64,000 nt of DNA from Atrichornis clamosus (taxonomy: Eukaryota > Chordata > Aves > Passeriformes > Menuridae), in assembly GCA_013400975.1 (NCBI GenBank), contig WBMZ01002655.1, positions 248,001 to 312,000 on the forward strand, in the 5' to 3' direction. The notes below the pieces were generated by a model that saw only the letters and a list, made by a program, of their open reading frames with translations, did not search any database and was not told the DNA's origin. Made by a program: the position numbers and the translations under genes. Positions 62,309 through 64,000 of the stretch are shown here, in pieces. The stretch's first letter is position 1. Each line of letters opens with the position of its first letter.

Positions 62309-64000
62309 TTTGGAAAAAAAAGAGGCTAACAGAGAAAGTCAGTGAAAGACCTGCAAAACAGCCAAAAAGTGAAATTCACAGGTCCCAGCCTTGGCATGCC
62401 TCCCCCACTGGTCTGGAGAAAAGATAAGCATTTCTCCACGTGGCTGCAGCATCCCTGTCAGTTTGTGTCTGCCACTGTGCCCCCAACCCACTGACACCAG
62501 AGGCTGATCAGACTGGTTCTGTTCCTGGGAAGACAAAAATCCAGCGGTGCCAGGACCCGAAGTCACAGCAGATGTGGTGCCACCTAGCCACAAATCCAAC
62601 TGGGCTTTAAGGGGCTGCACAACTGGCCTGCCCGAGCCAAGCACGTCCTCTGAGAGCTGCCTGTCCTTCCAGACCCCTGCACCACACAAAGCTCACTCCC
62701 TTACCACTGCCCACATCACCAGGCAGTATCTCCCACTTCTTCTGAGGATGTTCTCAAAGCAGGATCTATCTAGAACTCGAGGGTAACAGCTCTTGACATT
62801 CCTAAAAACTGAAACCACTCATGTTAGAAACAAGTGGTGTGCAAGAGACAGATTTTGATGCATTCCACCATGGCAAGGAAATTGCCTAACATTTTTAAAA
62901 ATGGAAAAGGCTAACAGCTGATCATCTGGCACTGAAGGACTGATTTGTCACAGGAACTGCAATTAACTCAAAATAAGCAAGAAGTTCTCACAAAGAAAGA
63001 AGGCTCCTTATTAAGCCCTTAAATAAGAAGGAGCAGGGCTAGGAAGTTCAAGATTGACTTTAACAAAAACTCAGTGTTGATACAGCCCCAGTGGTTCAAC
63101 CTAGCACACAGTACTAGCAAAACTTGCTTCAAGCCACAGCCTGTGTTATTTGTGAACAAACAGATTTCCCGGTAGAAGGCTTTCAACTCCCCATAGAAGA
63201 TGTTAAATACTCCAGTGCAGAGGAGAGGAAACTGACATGATATAGAGCAAGGTATTCTCCTTACAAGTGTTCTGAAGAGGAGACAGGTTACGTGTAACTT
63301 CTCATTTTGAAACGACACAATTACCTGCATAGAAGGCTGGAAGTTTTAATACAGTCTGACAGAAGTCAGCTGCCTGACTTGTACAGCACACACAGACCCA
63401 GGCACGAGGGATTCACAAACCAGAGCTCCCAGATTTTCTTCTTACCCTTGAGTCCAAGTACACTGCCAGCAGTCAGGATGAGTCAGGGTGGCAGTACATG
63501 CAAAATCTGCCAGCAGAGGCAGATATACCACACATAGCATGTGTACAATACTTAGGCAATGGCCCCAAAGTGGCCACGTTACGGCCCCATCCCATCCTTC
63601 CCTAGATGCCAGAGTATCTCAGCTACCAAAGCTAAAGGAACATCTGTGTTATTCATGTCCCACTGCGAAAACTGAAAAGCCCTGAGAATAGAAATGCAGC
63701 AAAATAAATCCCAAGAGGTGTTGCGGTGATCCCCCTTTGTGGAAACAAGGATGTTAAGTCTTGCTTTGATTTCTGCTGATGAGCTCTCCTGCCTCTAAGA
63801 GGCTTCTCCCCCAGATTTACACAGCTGTGCCTCCTCCAAAGGTGACTCCACACTAGCACTGGTTAGTTCTGTTGACTCCATAATGCTGTGTTGCCCGCCC
63901 ACAGGCCCACCTTGCCTTTCCTTTTGCCTGAAGATGAGTCCAACACTGCTACATGTCAACATTAGCCCTAGACCAGATGAGAGCCTTCTCACACACCCCA
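62309..64000. other. Downstream intergenic DNA at the window end
   Basis: I see no exon, repeat or RNA gene. Open frames are at most 116 codons and unlike any protein I know. Confidence 0.5.

Noticed and set aside
52481..64000. SMIM13, the expected convergent neighbour
   Set aside because: I searched the minus-strand translations for a short protein with one membrane segment like SMIM13 and saw none. Only its UTR, if anything, could reach into this window.
1..64000. CRISPR array, operon, prophage or other bacterial-type system
   Set aside because: No regularly spaced repeats and no closely packed genes. The sequence is ordinary vertebrate DNA with one spliced gene.

Overview
The window is a piece of a bird genome. 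It is vertebrate because it holds one spliced gene with long introns, GT-AG junctions and a CpG-island promoter. It is avian because it carries several CR1 LINE fragments of the kind common in bird genomes, with 3' tails built on TGATTCTRTGATTCT. I cannot name the species.

The only gene I can support is NEDD9 (also HEF1 or CAS-L), a CAS-family adhesion-docking scaffold, on the + strand. I rebuilt it from seven coding exons: 13967-13978, 30443-30883, 45861-45962, 46818-46919, 47364-48587, 48925-49014 and 49871-50380. Every coding exon is a whole number of codons, so all introns are phase 0. They encode 826 residues against 834 in human NEDD9 (recalled). All the family parts are there: an N-terminal SH3 domain, a substrate domain with 14 YxxP motifs, a serine-rich stretch and helical bundle, the DYDYVHL Src-binding motif, and the C-terminal FAT-like domain.

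Layout. 1-12918 is upstream intergenic DNA with one antisense CR1 (7637-8370). 12919-13576 is a second antisense CR1 that runs up to the edge of the NEDD9 CpG island. 13577-14340 is the island, with a GC box, a CCAAT box, an octamer and the four-codon first exon. 13979-30442 is intron 1, which contains a possible solo LTR on the minus strand (17796 to about 18360). 30884-45860 is intron 2, with an AT-rich inverted repeat that includes the only N of the window, a possible 65-bp alternative exon (40656-40720) and a CR1 tail (43234-43332). 45963-49870 holds the compact 3' part of the gene. 50381 to about 52480 is the probable 3' UTR, with two polyadenylation signals and two Pumilio-type sites. 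52481-64000 is downstream intergenic DNA with a small CpG-rich block (55490-55970), a perfect CTCF core motif (61808-61820) and a CR1 tail (62172-62308).

I found no undescribed multi-gene system, CRISPR array, operon or convincing RNA gene. The items most worth checking are the candidate short-isoform exon in intron 2, the CR1 boundary at the promoter, the antisense LTR-like element and the CTCF site downstream of the gene.
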